The notes under the pieces are model-generated. The model did no database searches. It was given only the letters and a program-made list of their open reading frames with translations, and had not been told where the DNA came from. This document shows positions 24,535-33,430 of a DNA stretch of 64,000 nucleotides, in pieces. This DNA comes from Candidatus Villigracilis saccharophilus. Its GTDB lineage: Bacteria > Chloroflexota > Anaerolineae > Anaerolineales > Villigracilaceae. The translations under genes and the position numbers were made by a program. Within the stretch, counting starts at the first letter, position 1. Every line of letters begins with the position of its first letter. The DNA lies in the NCBI GenBank assembly GCA_016709305.1, contig JADJNA010000021.1, positions 7,540-71,539 on the forward strand, written 5' to 3'.

Positions 24535-24879
24535 TTAATAAAACCCGATCGCAGGATCCACCTTGCTTGCGTAGGCGTCAATTCCCCCGCTGACGTTGAT
24601 CGCATTTTTAAATCCCTGCTGGGCGAGCCACATGGTCACCTGCACACTGCGGCTGCCATGATGACACATCACATAGACGGGAATTTCCTGCGAGCGGGCG
24701 GATTCAGATAAAGCGGCAACACCTTCGCGAGACAAACGGCTCATTGGCGTGACCTCGAGCCTGCTGTCGGTTACTTTGGCATATTCCAACTCTGACAGTT
24801 CACGCACATCCAACAAAATAAATTTTTCATCTGACTTTAGTTTTTCACCGAGCTCGGTGACTGTGATTTCGGGGAACAT
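24535..24879 (-). CDS. Single-domain rhodanese (sulfurtransferase)
   Basis: 114 residues. Start MFPEITVTELGEKL; the upstream in-frame start at 24927 would run through palindrome A and is unlikely. Rhodanese features: FILLDVRELSELEYAKV, active-site loop VMCHHGSRSVQV with the persulfide Cys, and FKNAINVSGGIDAYA. The short CHHGSRS loop is of the GlpE/PspE single-domain kind. It would move sulfane sulfur between thiols; partner unknown. It follows the glucan phosphorylase? No: it is downstream in map order only, since the phosphorylase ends at 24940 on the same strand, 61 bp upstream of this start. Confidence 0.9.
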   Translation of the reverse strand: MFPEITVTELGEKLKSDEKFILLDVRELSELEYAKVTDSRLEVTPMSRLSREGVAALSESARSQEIPVYVMCHHGSRSVQVTMWLAQQGFKNAINVSGGIDAYASKVDPAIGFY

Positions 24880-24896
24880 AATTTTCCATTCATGTA

Positions 24897-24928
24897 ATTG
24901 CAGGGGCGGGGGTACCCGCCCCTGCAAT
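24897..24928. repeat. Perfect palindrome, family A
   Basis: ATTGCAGGGGCGGG, GGTA, CCCGCCCCTGCAAT: 14-bp stem between the phosphorylase stop and the rhodanese start. Confidence 0.8.
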
Positions 24929-24939
24929 ATTATTAATTA

Positions 24940-27072
24940 TTACTTCTTCAACGCGGGTGCGTAGAATCTCTCCGCGTATTCCTTGACCATGCGGCGCGTG
25001 GAATATTGCGGGATGCAGGTCTTCATCGTGTCTTTCATCATTGCGATCCATTCGTGTGAAATTTCCTTCGGGTCGCGGTTGTAGTACATGGGAATGATCT
25101 TGTGTTCGAGTGTGTGATACAGGTCTTCGCCATCAGCCGCGTCCTGGATCTCATTCGACTCGTATTCTTTATCCTCGCCAATGGACCAGCCGTTGTGGCC
25201 ATTGTAGGCTTCCCGCCACCAGCCATCCAGCACCGAGAAATTCAGCGCGCCATTAATGGCGGCTTTCATACCCGAGGTTCCACTGGCTTCCATCGGACGG
25301 CGCGGTGTGTTCATCCACACATCCACACCCTGAACGAGATAGCGCGCAAGATTCATGTCGTAATCTTCGAGGAATACCAATCGCCCGCCTGTTTCCGCTT
25401 TTTTGACGGTGCGATACACCTTTTGGATCAACTGCTTGCCGGGTTCATCGGCGGGATGCGCCTTGCCTGCGAAGATGATCTGCACGGGCATGTTGGGGCG
25501 GTTGATGATCTCTAACAGGCGGTCAATATCAGAGAGGATCAGGTTGGCGCGTTTGTAGGTGGCAAAGCGGCGCGCAAAGCCGATCGTCAATGCATAGGGG
25601 TTGATCAAGACACCTGAGGAAACCACTTGCACAGGATGGAATCCGCCGTGCGCCCAACGGTCACGGACGCGTTCGCGCATGTAAAAGGCCAGTTTGCGTT
25701 TGAGGTGCAAACGGGTGCCCCATAATTCAGAATCCGGAATATTATCCAGTTTCGACCAAAATGCGGGCTCATCCAAATGTTCGTACCAGTCGCCGCCCAG
25801 GTAGTTTTCAAATAGAACGTTCAAACGGCGCGCCATCCAATTGGCAGTATGCACCCCGTTTGTGACATGCTCGATCGGAACATCCTTCTCTTTGCGGTCG
25901 GGCCAGAGGAATTTCCACATTTCGCGTGAGACTTCCCCGTGTAATTCTGAGACGCCGTTGCTTCCGCCTGAAAGTTTCAAAGCGAGGATGGGCATGGAGA
26001 ATGTCTCAGTATGGGGCTGTTGATGCTTGGCGATGTTCACGAATTCTTCGCGGGTCAGTCCAAGTTCGGGCCAGAGTTTGGCGAGATATTTATCGAGCAG
26101 CCAGAGCGGGAATTCGTCATTGCCGGCTGGGACCGGGGTGTGTGTTGTGAACACATTTTGTCCGAGCGTCTTTTTGGCGGCTTTGGCAAAGGTGGAGCCG
26201 GATGCCACCAGTTCACGCACCCGTTCAAGGGTCAGGAAGGCCGCGTGGCCCTCGTTCATGTGCCAGACGTCGGGCGCATATCCCAATGCACGCAGGGCGC
26301 GCACGCCGCCCACGCCGAGCAAGACTTCTTGCATGACACGGCGGTCGAGGTCAGACCAGTAAAGGCGCGCGGTGAGCAGGCGGTCAAATTCGTTATTGCT
26401 TTCAACGTTTGAATCCAGCAAGTACAACGGGACGCGCCCCACGTGGACTTCCCATATTTGCGCGGTAATATTTCGATCGGGGAATTCGATTTGAATGGTA
26501 ACAGGCTTGTCATCTTTTGTGACCAGTGTGACCGGCAGATGCTCAAAGGTCAACGGATTATTGAGGGCGTCCTGCCAGCCGTCTTCAGAGATTCGTTGGG
26601 AAAAATATCCCTGACCGTACATGAATCCGACCGCCACGAGGGGCAGCCCGAGATCTGATGATTCTTTTAGATGATCGCCTGCCAGCACGCCGAGACCGCC
26701 CGAATAAATGGGCAGTGTTTCGTGCAGTCCGAATTCCATTGAAAAATAAGCGATGGAATTCTTAAATTCAGGATGACTTTTTTGAGTCCATGATTCATTG
26801 GTGAAGTAGGAATCGAAATCTCCAAAGAGGGCATCATACAAGGCCAGATAATCTTTTTCCTTGGCAACCTGAGCCAAACGCTCAGGACCGATCTCCTGTA
26901 ACATACGGATCGGGTTATGCCCGAGGCGTCCCCACAGATCATAATCAAGACGTCCAAAGAGGCGTGCTGCTTCAGGGTGCCATGTCCACCATAGGTTGTA
27001 GGCTAATTCGCCGAGGCGCGCGAGGCGCTTGGGAAGGTCAAATTTTTGGGAGGGTTTAGTTTTGAAGTCCAT
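24940..27072 (-). CDS. glgP: Alpha-glucan (glycogen/maltodextrin) phosphorylase
   Basis: 710 residues; releases glucose-1-phosphate from alpha-1,4-glucans with pyridoxal phosphate. The N-terminal ~100 residues (RLGELAYNLWWTWHPEA) are the DUF3417 cap of the short AGP-type phosphorylases. Catalytic parts: IAYFSMEFGLHETLPIYSGG, VWHMNEGHAAFL, FTTHTPVPAGND, VTNGVHTANWM, and the PLP-lysine loop RPMEASGTSGMKAAINGALN. Length suits the AGP-type class rather than the ~830-aa mammalian/GlgP type. Its product feeds phosphofructokinase, encoded divergently next door. Confidence 0.93.
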   Translation of the reverse strand: MDFKTKPSQKFDLPKRLARLGELAYNLWWTWHPEAARLFGRLDYDLWGRLGHNPIRMLQEIGPERLAQVAKEKDYLALYDALFGDFDSYFTNESWTQKSHPEFKNSIAYFSMEFGLHETLPIYSGGLGVLAGDHLKESSDLGLPLVAVGFMYGQGYFSQRISEDGWQDALNNPLTFEHLPVTLVTKDDKPVTIQIEFPDRNITAQIWEVHVGRVPLYLLDSNVESNNEFDRLLTARLYWSDLDRRVMQEVLLGVGGVRALRALGYAPDVWHMNEGHAAFLTLERVRELVASGSTFAKAAKKTLGQNVFTTHTPVPAGNDEFPLWLLDKYLAKLWPELGLTREEFVNIAKHQQPHTETFSMPILALKLSGGSNGVSELHGEVSREMWKFLWPDRKEKDVPIEHVTNGVHTANWMARRLNVLFENYLGGDWYEHLDEPAFWSKLDNIPDSELWGTRLHLKRKLAFYMRERVRDRWAHGGFHPVQVVSSGVLINPYALTIGFARRFATYKRANLILSDIDRLLEIINRPNMPVQIIFAGKAHPADEPGKQLIQKVYRTVKKAETGGRLVFLEDYDMNLARYLVQGVDVWMNTPRRPMEASGTSGMKAAINGALNFSVLDGWWREAYNGHNGWSIGEDKEYESNEIQDAADGEDLYHTLEHKIIPMYYNRDPKEISHEWIAMMKDTMKTCIPQYSTRRMVKEYAERFYAPALKK

Positions 27073-27238
27073 AGCGGCAAATCATACCAGCATTTTAATG
27101 GTTGGATGCCGTGAATTCAGGTTCTGAAAAAATGAGATCTTGTGGCTTGGATGCATCGCGTCAAATGTCCTAAAAAATTATTAAAAGTCCCAATGAAATT
27201 GATGACAGGTTATTAACAGACTTATTCCAATTCAGTAC

Positions 27239-27244
27239 TATAAT
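27239..27244 (+). promoter_or_regulatory. -10 box of the phosphofructokinase gene
   Basis: Perfect TATAAT 34 nt before ATG 27278. A -35 is unclear; TTAACA at 27213 has a long 20-nt spacer. Confidence 0.45.
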
Positions 27245-27277
27245 CCAGCCTTGAAAAATACTCAAACGGAGAGCCTT

Positions 27278-28393
27278 ATGGCCACTTATAAAAATATACC
27301 AATTAAGAAAATAGCGATCAGTACCGGCGGCGGTGATGCCCCGGGTTTGAATGCCGTCATTCGCGCCGCGGCGCTTTCAGCACATACGCGCGGCTGGGAT
27401 GTGTATGGAGTCCTCGACGGTTTTCACGGGATATTATCTCCCGAGGAATATCCCAACGGAGGATTTATTCCACTAACGCGCGAAAGGGTAAGCGGAATTA
27501 CTCATCTGGGTGGAACCATATTGGGAACAAGCAACCGCAACAATCCTTTGAAATATCCGATGTTGCGTCCGGATGGAACCATAGAGGAAGTGGATCGCAG
27601 CGACGAGATCGTTCGTGGATTCCGTTTGCATCATATTGATGCGCTCATCACGGTCGGCGGGGATGGTTCGCTGGCGATCGCGAGTGTCCTTGCCCAAAAA
27701 GGATTGCGTCTGATCTCAGTACCCAAAACCATCGACAATGATCTGGATAAGACAGAAGTCACCTTTGGTTTTGATACCGCTGTCGGTTTTGCCACGGAAG
27801 CGCTTGACCGGTTGCATTCAACTGCCGCTTCGCACGGACGGGTCATGGTCGTTGAAGTGATGGGACGTTATGCCGGCTGGATCGCCCTGCATTCAGGTGT
27901 GGCGGGTTCTGCAGACGTGATCCTGATCCCCGAACACCCATACGATATCCACAAAGTGATAGAAAAGATCAAGGAACGCGAAATGCGCGGCAATAAATTT
28001 ACCATCGTGGTCGTGGCTGAAGGAGCTTCGCCCAAAGGCGGCGCATTAACAGTAGTTGAACATGAGGCCGGTCGGGCTGAGCGTCTGGGTGGTATCGGCG
28101 AAAAAGTGGCTGCAGAGATTCATGCCATTTCCGGGAAAGAGACGCGTGTGGTTGTTCTCGGCCACCTGTTGCGTGGAGGCTCTCCCACTTCCTTTGACCG
28201 TCTGACAGCCTTGCGTTTCGGAGCCGCGGCCATCCGTGGGTTGGAGGAGGGGTATGGCGGCGTCATGGTTGCCCTCGACCCGCCGCATGTCAAGTACGTT
28301 CCCATTGAAGAAGCCATTGGAAAAATGAAAATGGTGCCGATGGATTCAGACATTGTCCTGACTGCCCGCGATCTGGGCATCTCATTCGGTTAG
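27278..28393 (+). CDS. pfkA: 6-phosphofructokinase (PfkA family)
   Basis: 371 residues. ATG 27278 (MATYKNIP) follows GGAG; the TTG at 27251 is at the predicted transcription start. Motifs: STGGGDAPGLNAVIRAA (phosphate loop), VGGDGSLAIA, PKTIDNDLDKTEVTFGFDTA, VEVMGRYAGWIAL, and RGGSPTSFDRL. It has Gly in GGDGS, associated with ATP use, but Lys in PKTIDND, which is more typical of pyrophosphate enzymes and of the mixed group III PFKs. The phosphoryl donor is therefore uncertain. Ended by a terminator 20 nt after the stop. Confidence 0.93.
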   Translation: MATYKNIPIKKIAISTGGGDAPGLNAVIRAAALSAHTRGWDVYGVLDGFHGILSPEEYPNGGFIPLTRERVSGITHLGGTILGTSNRNNPLKYPMLRPDGTIEEVDRSDEIVRGFRLHHIDALITVGGDGSLAIASVLAQKGLRLISVPKTIDNDLDKTEVTFGFDTAVGFATEALDRLHSTAASHGRVMVVEVMGRYAGWIALHSGVAGSADVILIPEHPYDIHKVIEKIKEREMRGNKFTIVVVAEGASPKGGALTVVEHEAGRAERLGGIGEKVAAEIHAISGKETRVVVLGHLLRGGSPTSFDRLTALRFGAAAIRGLEEGYGGVMVALDPPHVKYVPIEEAIGKMKMVPMDSDIVLTARDLGISFG

Positions 28394-28413
28394 CCCCGAT
28401 CTACATACATCAA

Positions 28414-28450
28414 CTGCCCGATTCAACAACGAGTCGGGCGGTTTTTATTT
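28414..28450 (+). terminator. Terminator of pfkA
   Basis: CTGCCCGA ... TCGGGCGG stem (one G-U) with TTTTTATTTTT. Confidence 0.8.
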
Positions 28451-28461
28451 TTAGGGATCAG

Positions 28462-28488
28462 GTGACATTTCTCTTTTGGGATTAAAAT
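28462..28488 (+). promoter_or_regulatory. Promoter of the lut cluster, probably leaderless
   Basis: GTGACA (28462-28467) and TAAAAT (28483-28488, 15-nt spacer). ATG 28495 lies 7 nt after the -10 box and has no Shine-Dalgarno, as in the toxin and tgt genes. Confidence 0.45.
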
Positions 28489-28494
28489 GGATTT

Positions 28495-29220
28495 ATGACT
28501 CAAGTCCAACTCTTCATCACCTGTTTGACCGATTCATTCTTCCCGAAAACTGGTCAGGCCGTCGTGGACATTCTCCAGCGTCTTGGCATTGACGTGGGCT
28601 TCGCGCATGAGCAAACCTGCTGTGGACAACCCCAATTCAATGCGGGACTCCGCAAAGACGCGCGCGCCATCGCGGAACACACGATCAAAGTCTTTGAGAA
28701 CACCAAAGGGGATATCGTTACACCGTCAGGTTCATGCGCGCACATGTTCAGGCATAATTACGCTGAACTTTTTGAAGGTGACCCGATCTGGGTTCCGCGC
28801 GCCAAAGCGCTGGCTGCGCGGACTTATGAATTTACAGAATATCTCGTGGACAAATTAGGCGTCACCCACGTCGGGGCAAAATGGGATGGGATGTTAACCT
28901 ATCATCCATCCTGCCACACCCTGCGCGGGATCAACGTGGATAAACAACCGCGCGCCTTGCTGGCAAATGTTCAAGGCGCAGCCCTGGTGGATCTTCCGCA
29001 TGCCGAAGAATGCTGCGGTTTTGGCGGCATCATGTCTGTTGAGCACCCTGAGTTATCTGCCGAATGGCTCAAGCGCAAGATTAGCAATCTGGAAGCGAGT
29101 CAGTCACCGACTTTGGTTGTGACCGATGCGGGCTGTCTCATGCACATCGTGGGCGGATTGAATCGGCAGAAGAAAACTCAACGTGTGATGCATATCGCCG
29201 AAGTGTTGAACCATCAGTGA
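28495..29220 (+). CDS. lutA: Lactate utilization protein LutA (Fe-S binding, CCG domain)
   Basis: 241 residues. Two cysteine-rich CCG units: FAHEQTCCGQPQFNAG with GSCAHMF, and TYHPSCHTLRGI with PHAEECCGFGGIMS, the layout of LutA/YkgE-type subunits related to GlpC and HdrB. With LutB and LutC it makes an oxidoreductase that converts L-lactate to pyruvate through iron-sulfur and haem/thiol cofactors. Length matches the family. Followed 4 bp later by a phosphatase gene, then lutB-lutC. Confidence 0.93.
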   Translation: MTQVQLFITCLTDSFFPKTGQAVVDILQRLGIDVGFAHEQTCCGQPQFNAGLRKDARAIAEHTIKVFENTKGDIVTPSGSCAHMFRHNYAELFEGDPIWVPRAKALAARTYEFTEYLVDKLGVTHVGAKWDGMLTYHPSCHTLRGINVDKQPRALLANVQGAALVDLPHAEECCGFGGIMSVEHPELSAEWLKRKISNLEASQSPTLVVTDAGCLMHIVGGLNRQKKTQRVMHIAEVLNHQ

Positions 29221-29224
29221 AGAA

Positions 29225-29782
29225 ATGGTGAAAGAAAATTCGAGATACAATTTTGTAAAAGTGGGCAATGGACGGATCGCCCTCAACCACCGTCCGCGCG
29301 GTGTGGATTTTTCGCATCTGCGCAAGATCGGTTGTACACATATCGTCACTTTGCTCAAAGAAAGTGAGCGCGCCGAAACATATGGCAATATGGCGAAGAA
29401 TGCGGGACTCAACTGGATCTGGCTGCCAGTTCCCAACGGAGACTATCCAAGAGGAGAAGTCCACGACCGTCTCATTCAAACCATGCCCCAACTTTCGGAG
29501 ATACTGGATGAAGGCGGTTCAATTCTTATCCATTGCTCTGCGGGTATTCACCGCACTGGGACAGTCGCGTATGGACTCCTGCGTTGGAGGGGCGTTGAAG
29601 GGGATGAAGCCATGCGCTTGATCGCCACGATTCGAAAAGAGACCGCCGAAGGTATGCTGGAAAAACGCAGGCGCTGGGGCGACGAAAATGCAGGACAGGT
29701 TGTTCAACAGGATAAATCATGGGCACATTCCGTCAAAGAATTCGTCAATCAATTGAAGACGAGACTCTTCAGATCGCGTTAG
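29225..29782 (+). CDS. Dual-specificity/tyrosine-type protein phosphatase
   Basis: 185 residues. The P-loop is ILIHCSAGIHRTGTVAYGLL (HCxxGxxRTG) with the general acid Asp in VPNGDYPRGEVHD. The N-terminal GCTHIVTLLKESERAE segment fits DSP-like folds. It sits between lutA and lutBC, an uncommon insertion in the lactate cluster; it may regulate the complex or simply share transcription. Its last 21 codons overlap the start of lutB by 64 nt in another frame. Confidence 0.88.
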   Translation: MVKENSRYNFVKVGNGRIALNHRPRGVDFSHLRKIGCTHIVTLLKESERAETYGNMAKNAGLNWIWLPVPNGDYPRGEVHDRLIQTMPQLSEILDEGGSILIHCSAGIHRTGTVAYGLLRWRGVEGDEAMRLIATIRKETAEGMLEKRRRWGDENAGQVVQQDKSWAHSVKEFVNQLKTRLFRSR

Positions 29783-31740
29783 ACAATAATGCTGAACGTC
29801 GTCTGAACGGACGCGCCGCGGCATTCGCCTCCATCCCCGATTGGCGCGCGAGGCGTCCGCGCGCGCGCGCCGTCCGCGCGGATGTGATCGACAGCCTTGA
29901 TGAGTATCTCGCGCAATTCATTGCAAAGAATGAAGAGCATGGGGTGATCGTCCATCGCGCAAAAGATGCGGCGGAAGCGATTAAGATCATTTTAGAAATT
30001 TCAAAATCCTTACCACAAAGGAACCAAAGGGGGGAAGACAAATCCTCAGTGCCCCTTGGCGACCTTGGTAGTGAAAGAGTCTTAATCGCCAAATCAAAAT
30101 CCATGGTTTCGGAAGAGATCGAATTAAATCATGTACTTGAAGCAGAGGGGATTAAAGTAATCGAAACCGACCTCGGCGAATATATCGTCCAGCTTCGCCA
30201 TGAAAGACCCAGTCACATCATCACGCCCGCCGCGCATTTGCGCAAAGAGCAGGTTGGCGAACTCTTTCACGAAAAACTTGGCATTCCATACACTACCGAC
30301 ATCCCCACGCTCACGGCTGCCGCGCGCAAAGTTCTGCGTGAGATCTTCCTCACCGCTGATGTTGGTTTCAGCGGGGTTAACTTTGGCGTGGCCGAAACTG
30401 GCACTACCTGCATCATCACAAATGAAGGTAATGGACGTATGGTCACAACCATTCCGCCCGTGCATATTGCATTAATGGGAATGGAGCGCCTTGTTCCAAA
30501 CCTTGATGATCTTGCGCTCATGCTTTCGCTTCTGCCGCGTTCCGCAACGGGGCAAAAAAGCTGACCGTCTATACTCAACTGCTGAACAAGCCCCCTCAAA
30601 GGCCAGACCCGCCATCTGATCATCCTCGATAATGGACGTACGCGGCTGCGAAATTCTCCGCTCAAAGAATCTTTATACTGTATTCGATGCGGCGCGTGTC
30701 TCAACGCCTGCCCTGTGTTTCGTGAACTCAGCGGGCATGCCTACATTGGCGCGGATAATTCCATCGCGCCGTATCCAGGTCCAATTGGCTCGGTCATATC
30801 CCCTGGATTGCTCGGCGAGAACTATGTTCAACTCGCACAGGCATCCTCGTTATGCGGCGCGTGCAAAGATATCTGTCCTGTGGATATTGACCTGCCAAAG
30901 TTATTAACCCGCGTGAGGGCGGGACAATCGACTCAGCCCACGTCTGGAGACGGAAAGGGACTTTCCTCCTCAACCAGAATTGGCCTGCAGCTATATGCCC
31001 GCCTGGCGACTCACCCGAAGCTGTACATGGCCGCACAGAAATTCTCTGCGCTGGGAACGTATCTACTCTCCCCGCTTTCGCCATGGCTTCGTCTGCCCGC
31101 GTGGACTGGCTGGGGCTACAGCAAGGATTTTCCGCGCTTTGCAGGGAAGATGTTTCGGGAAAGTTTTGTGGAGTCTCATGGCAGGGTATCGGAAGTTCAG
31201 GCGCATGAAGAAAACAGTATCAATATGCAGCAGTATGCTCCTGCACCCCGAAATAAAATGGAACAATTCATTGACGAACTTACCGCGCTAAACGGACACG
31301 TTACCTTAACAAAAGACGCTACCCGTGAAGTTATAGGATTTCTTAATGCGCGTGGAATTAAAAGGATCCATCTTGAACCAAATACTTTGGATGAGTCTCT
31401 TTTGCTGAAAGCAGATATTGAATTTACATACGAGCCTGATTCGCAGATCCTTGTCGGTGTGACGAATGCCGTTTGCGGGCTGGCTGATACGGGGTCTGTG
31501 TTGATCGCCGATGGGGATGGGAGCCCTTTGCACGCGTCACTGCTTCCAGAGATCCACATCGCAGTTTTGAAGTCATCCGATATTCTTTTATCCATGCCTG
31601 ATGCAATGGATTTGATCAAGGATAAAAAAGCAGCGGTGTTCATCACGGGACCATCCCGCACCGCTGATATTGAAATGACACTTACGATCGGAGTGCACGG
31701 CCCGAAAGAGATTCATGTGTTCGTGTGCCAACCCGGGTAA
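29719..31740 (+). CDS. lutB: Fused lactate utilization proteins LutB and LutC, one frameshift
   Basis: A LutB-LutC fusion. LutB part: MGTFRQRIRQSIEDETL, LUD core to PPVHIALMGMERLVPNLDDL, then ferredoxin motifs CIRCGACLNACPVFRELSGH and SSLCGACKDICPVDIDLPK. LutC part from ~31250: VGVTNAVCGLADTGSVLI, SLLPEIHIAVL, FITGPSRTADIEMTL, GVHGPKEIHV. No stop separates the two. The frame breaks at the C5 run 30591-30595; removing one C gives KPLKGQTRHLIILDNGR, so an indel error is likely. A repeat-like insertion (30012-30072) adds residues inside LutB. Start ATG overlaps the phosphatase gene. Confidence 0.85.
30012..30072. repeat. Intergenic-type repeat inserted in frame in lutB
   Basis: ACCACAAAGG at the left and CCTTGGTAGT at the right form imperfect inverted arms around CAAAGGGGG and CCCCTTGG. 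Its words resemble the dispersed element at 58157-58230. It encodes about 20 residues absent from ordinary LutB. Confidence 0.5.
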
Positions 31741-31792
31741 TAATTCAGCAGCGCAGGGCAAATATCACTTGATTATTTGTGCAGAGTTTGCA

Positions 31793-31821
31793 TTGACATT
31801 CCGAAATGCCTCAGGTAGAAT
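31793..31821 (+). promoter_or_regulatory. Promoter of the two alanine tRNA genes
   Basis: TTGACA (31793-31798), 17-nt spacer, TAGAAT (31816-31821); start expected near 31828. Confidence 0.75.
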
Positions 31822-31839
31822 ACGCTTCGCCTTATTAAA

Positions 31840-31912
31840 GGGCCTGTAGCGCAGTTGGGAGCGCGCCTCAATCGCACTGAGGAGGCCAGGGGTTCGAATC
31901 CCCTCAGGTCCA
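31840..31912 (+). tRNA. tRNA-Ala (anticodon CGC)
   Basis: 73-nt cloverleaf: acceptor GGGCCTG/CAGGTCC (one G-U), D stem GCGC, anticodon stem CCTCA/TGAGG with loop ATCGCAC (anticodon CGC), T arm AGGGG-TTCGAAT-CCCCT, discriminator A. CCA is not encoded. Confidence 0.95.
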
Positions 31913-31931
31913 CTGCTACAGAAAAAAATAT

Positions 31932-32004
31932 GGGCCCATAGCGCAGTTGGGAGCGCGTCTCAATGGCATTGAGAAGGTCGAGGGTTCGAATCCCTCTGGG
32001 TCCA
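31932..32004 (+). tRNA. tRNA-Ala (anticodon GGC)
   Basis: 73-nt cloverleaf: acceptor GGGCCCA/TGGGTCC, D stem GCGC, anticodon stem TCTCA/TGAGA with loop ATGGCAT (anticodon GGC), T arm GAGGG-TTCGAAT-CCCTC, discriminator A; no encoded CCA. 19 nt after tRNA-Ala(CGC), so co-transcribed. Confidence 0.95.
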
Positions 32005-32024
32005 CAAATTAAGAAATGAAAAGT

Positions 32025-32289
32025 CAAGGCAGGAGTAGTAGGTCATCCCGTCAGCGAGTTGGGAAAGTGAGGTGGAAGCCCAGCACAGTGCCCATCGGGA
32101 GCGCAATTAGACCGAACTCGCCTGTTTCTCGCAAGAGGACTTCATCGGTGAAACGCGGTAACCCGCGAGTAGTTGATGACGGGCATGCCCGTTATAGCAA
32201 CAAAGTGGCGTTAATTGATTTAACGTAATTTGGGTGGTACCGCGGAGCGCAAAGCGTCCTTCGTCCCTGATGTGGATGAAGGATTTTTT
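32025..32289 (+). promoter_or_regulatory. T-box riboswitch, leucine specifier (CUC)
   Basis: Stem I base AGGC (32027-32030)/GCCT (32120-32123) and upper pair GGTC (32041-32044)/GACC (32110-32113) enclose a specifier loop with AGTAGTA on the 5' side and GAA-CTC (codon at 32117-32119) on the 3' side: Leu. The antiterminator bulge TGGGTGGTACCGCGG lies at 32231-32245. The terminator is TCCTTCGTCC (32257-32266)/GGATGAAGGA (32274-32283) plus six T. Uncharged tRNA-Leu(GAG) should switch on ilvE and perhaps leuS. Confidence 0.93.
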
Positions 32290-32306
32290 GTTTTTTGGAG
32301 ACTCGC

Positions 32307-33230
32307 ATGGCTATACCGAAGACGGAATGGATCTGGCATAACGGTCAATTTGTAAAATGGGACGATGCGAATGTTCATATTACAACGCATGCCCTGCACT
32401 ACGGATCGAGTGTGTTCGAAGGGCTTCGATCATACGCAGCCAAAGCTGGCCCGGCGATTCTGGGACTGGCTCCGCATGTGCAGAGACTGTTCGACTCGTG
32501 CCGCGTGATGCGCATGGATTTGCCTTACACACAGGCTGAGATCTCTTCCGCCATTCTTGAAACTGTCCGCCGCAATGGATTGAACGCCTGTTACATCCGC
32601 CCGCTGGCTTATAAAGGCACAGGCACGATCACCCTGGATGCGCGCAAAGCACAAACAGAATTTGCCATCATGGCTTTCGATTTTGGATCTTTGATGGGCG
32701 CTGATGGACTAGAGCACGGTGTGGATGTGATGGTCAGCAGCTGGCGGCGCATGGCTCCCGATACCCATGCGGGCATGACCAAGGCTGGCGGAAATTATGT
32801 CAACTCTGGGTTTGTGACCATGGAAGCCAATGACCTGGGTTACATGGAAGGCATCACGCTTGATGTCAACGGGCATGTCAGCGAAGGGAGCGGCGAGAAT
32901 ATCTTTGTGGTCTATCGCGGTGAGATCTATACTCCGCCCGTGGGCGCGTCCATTTTATTGGGCGTGAATCGTAGCTACATTATTGCCCTGGCGCGCGAGA
33001 TGGGATACGCGGTCCGCGAAGAGACTTTCCCGCGTGAGATGCTGTATGTGGCGGATGAACTCTTCTTCACAGGCACAGCCGTGGAAGTGACACCGATCCG
33101 CTCTGTGGATCGGATCAAGATCGGGAACGGTTCGCGTGGCCCGATCACGAAACGAATTCAAGATCAATTCTTTGGCATCATCAATGGAGACATCCCTGAT
33201 ACGCAAGGATGGATGACCCCGGTTAAATAG
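32307..33230 (+). CDS. ilvE: Branched-chain amino acid aminotransferase
   Basis: 307 residues, class IV PLP transaminase; last step of Leu, Ile and Val synthesis. ATG 32307 follows GGAG. Motifs: ALHYGSSVFEGLRSY, YIRPLAYKGTG, MTKAGGNYVNSGF (PLP-binding Lys), GITLDVNGHVSEGSGENIF and ELFFTGTAVEVTPI. Directly downstream of the Leu T-box, so expressed when leucyl-tRNA is short. About 220 nt upstream of leuS. Confidence 0.95.
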   Translation: MAIPKTEWIWHNGQFVKWDDANVHITTHALHYGSSVFEGLRSYAAKAGPAILGLAPHVQRLFDSCRVMRMDLPYTQAEISSAILETVRRNGLNACYIRPLAYKGTGTITLDARKAQTEFAIMAFDFGSLMGADGLEHGVDVMVSSWRRMAPDTHAGMTKAGGNYVNSGFVTMEANDLGYMEGITLDVNGHVSEGSGENIFVVYRGEIYTPPVGASILLGVNRSYIIALAREMGYAVREETFPREMLYVADELFFTGTAVEVTPIRSVDRIKIGNGSRGPITKRIQDQFFGIINGDIPDTQGWMTPVK

Positions 33231-33234
33231 ATGT

Positions 33235-33283
33235 GGAGTCCGTCAGCTCGCTGAGGCTGTCCGTGGGGCAGTCCCACGACTCC
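33235..33283. repeat. Hairpin element between ilvE and leuS
   Basis: GGAGTC (33235-33240) and GACTCC (33278-33283) enclose an inner stem CGTGGG/CCCACG. AAAAAA follows on the plus strand, so it is not a plus-strand terminator. Confidence 0.45.
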
Positions 33284-33307
33284 AAAAAATCAAAAAAGGA
33301 GGCATGT

Positions 33308-33430
33308 ATGAACAAGCGAATCAAGTTTATTTTCTGGAAGCAGGGACCTTTGCTTCCATGTCTCCTTTGTTATTCAGGATCATCAAATTCAAGGTGTAAT
33401 GAAAACCCGAGCATCGAAACTGGAAAATAG
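33308..33430 (+). CDS. Candidate 40-residue leader peptide upstream of leuS
   Basis: ATG 33308 has a strong AAAAGGAGGCATGT ribosome site. The peptide begins MNKRIKFIFWKQGP and then has LLPCLLCYSG, with four Leu in six residues, followed by a polar tail. A hairpin GGAAGCA (33336-33342)/TGCTTCC (33351-33357) covers the Leu codons. Placed 23 nt before leuS, it could sense leucine supply by ribosome pausing, or be a small protein. Function is inference. Confidence 0.4.
   Translation: MNKRIKFIFWKQGPLLPCLLCYSGSSNSRCNENPSIETGK

Noticed and set aside
12474..24928. CRISPR repeat array
   Set aside because: Palindromes are far apart, unequal and without regular spacers; no cas genes.
31773..32027. 84-codon minus-strand ORF across the two tRNAs
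   Set aside because: It is the well-known spurious antisense-of-tRNA reading (RGFEPLASSVRLRRAPNC type); the tRNAs explain the sequence.
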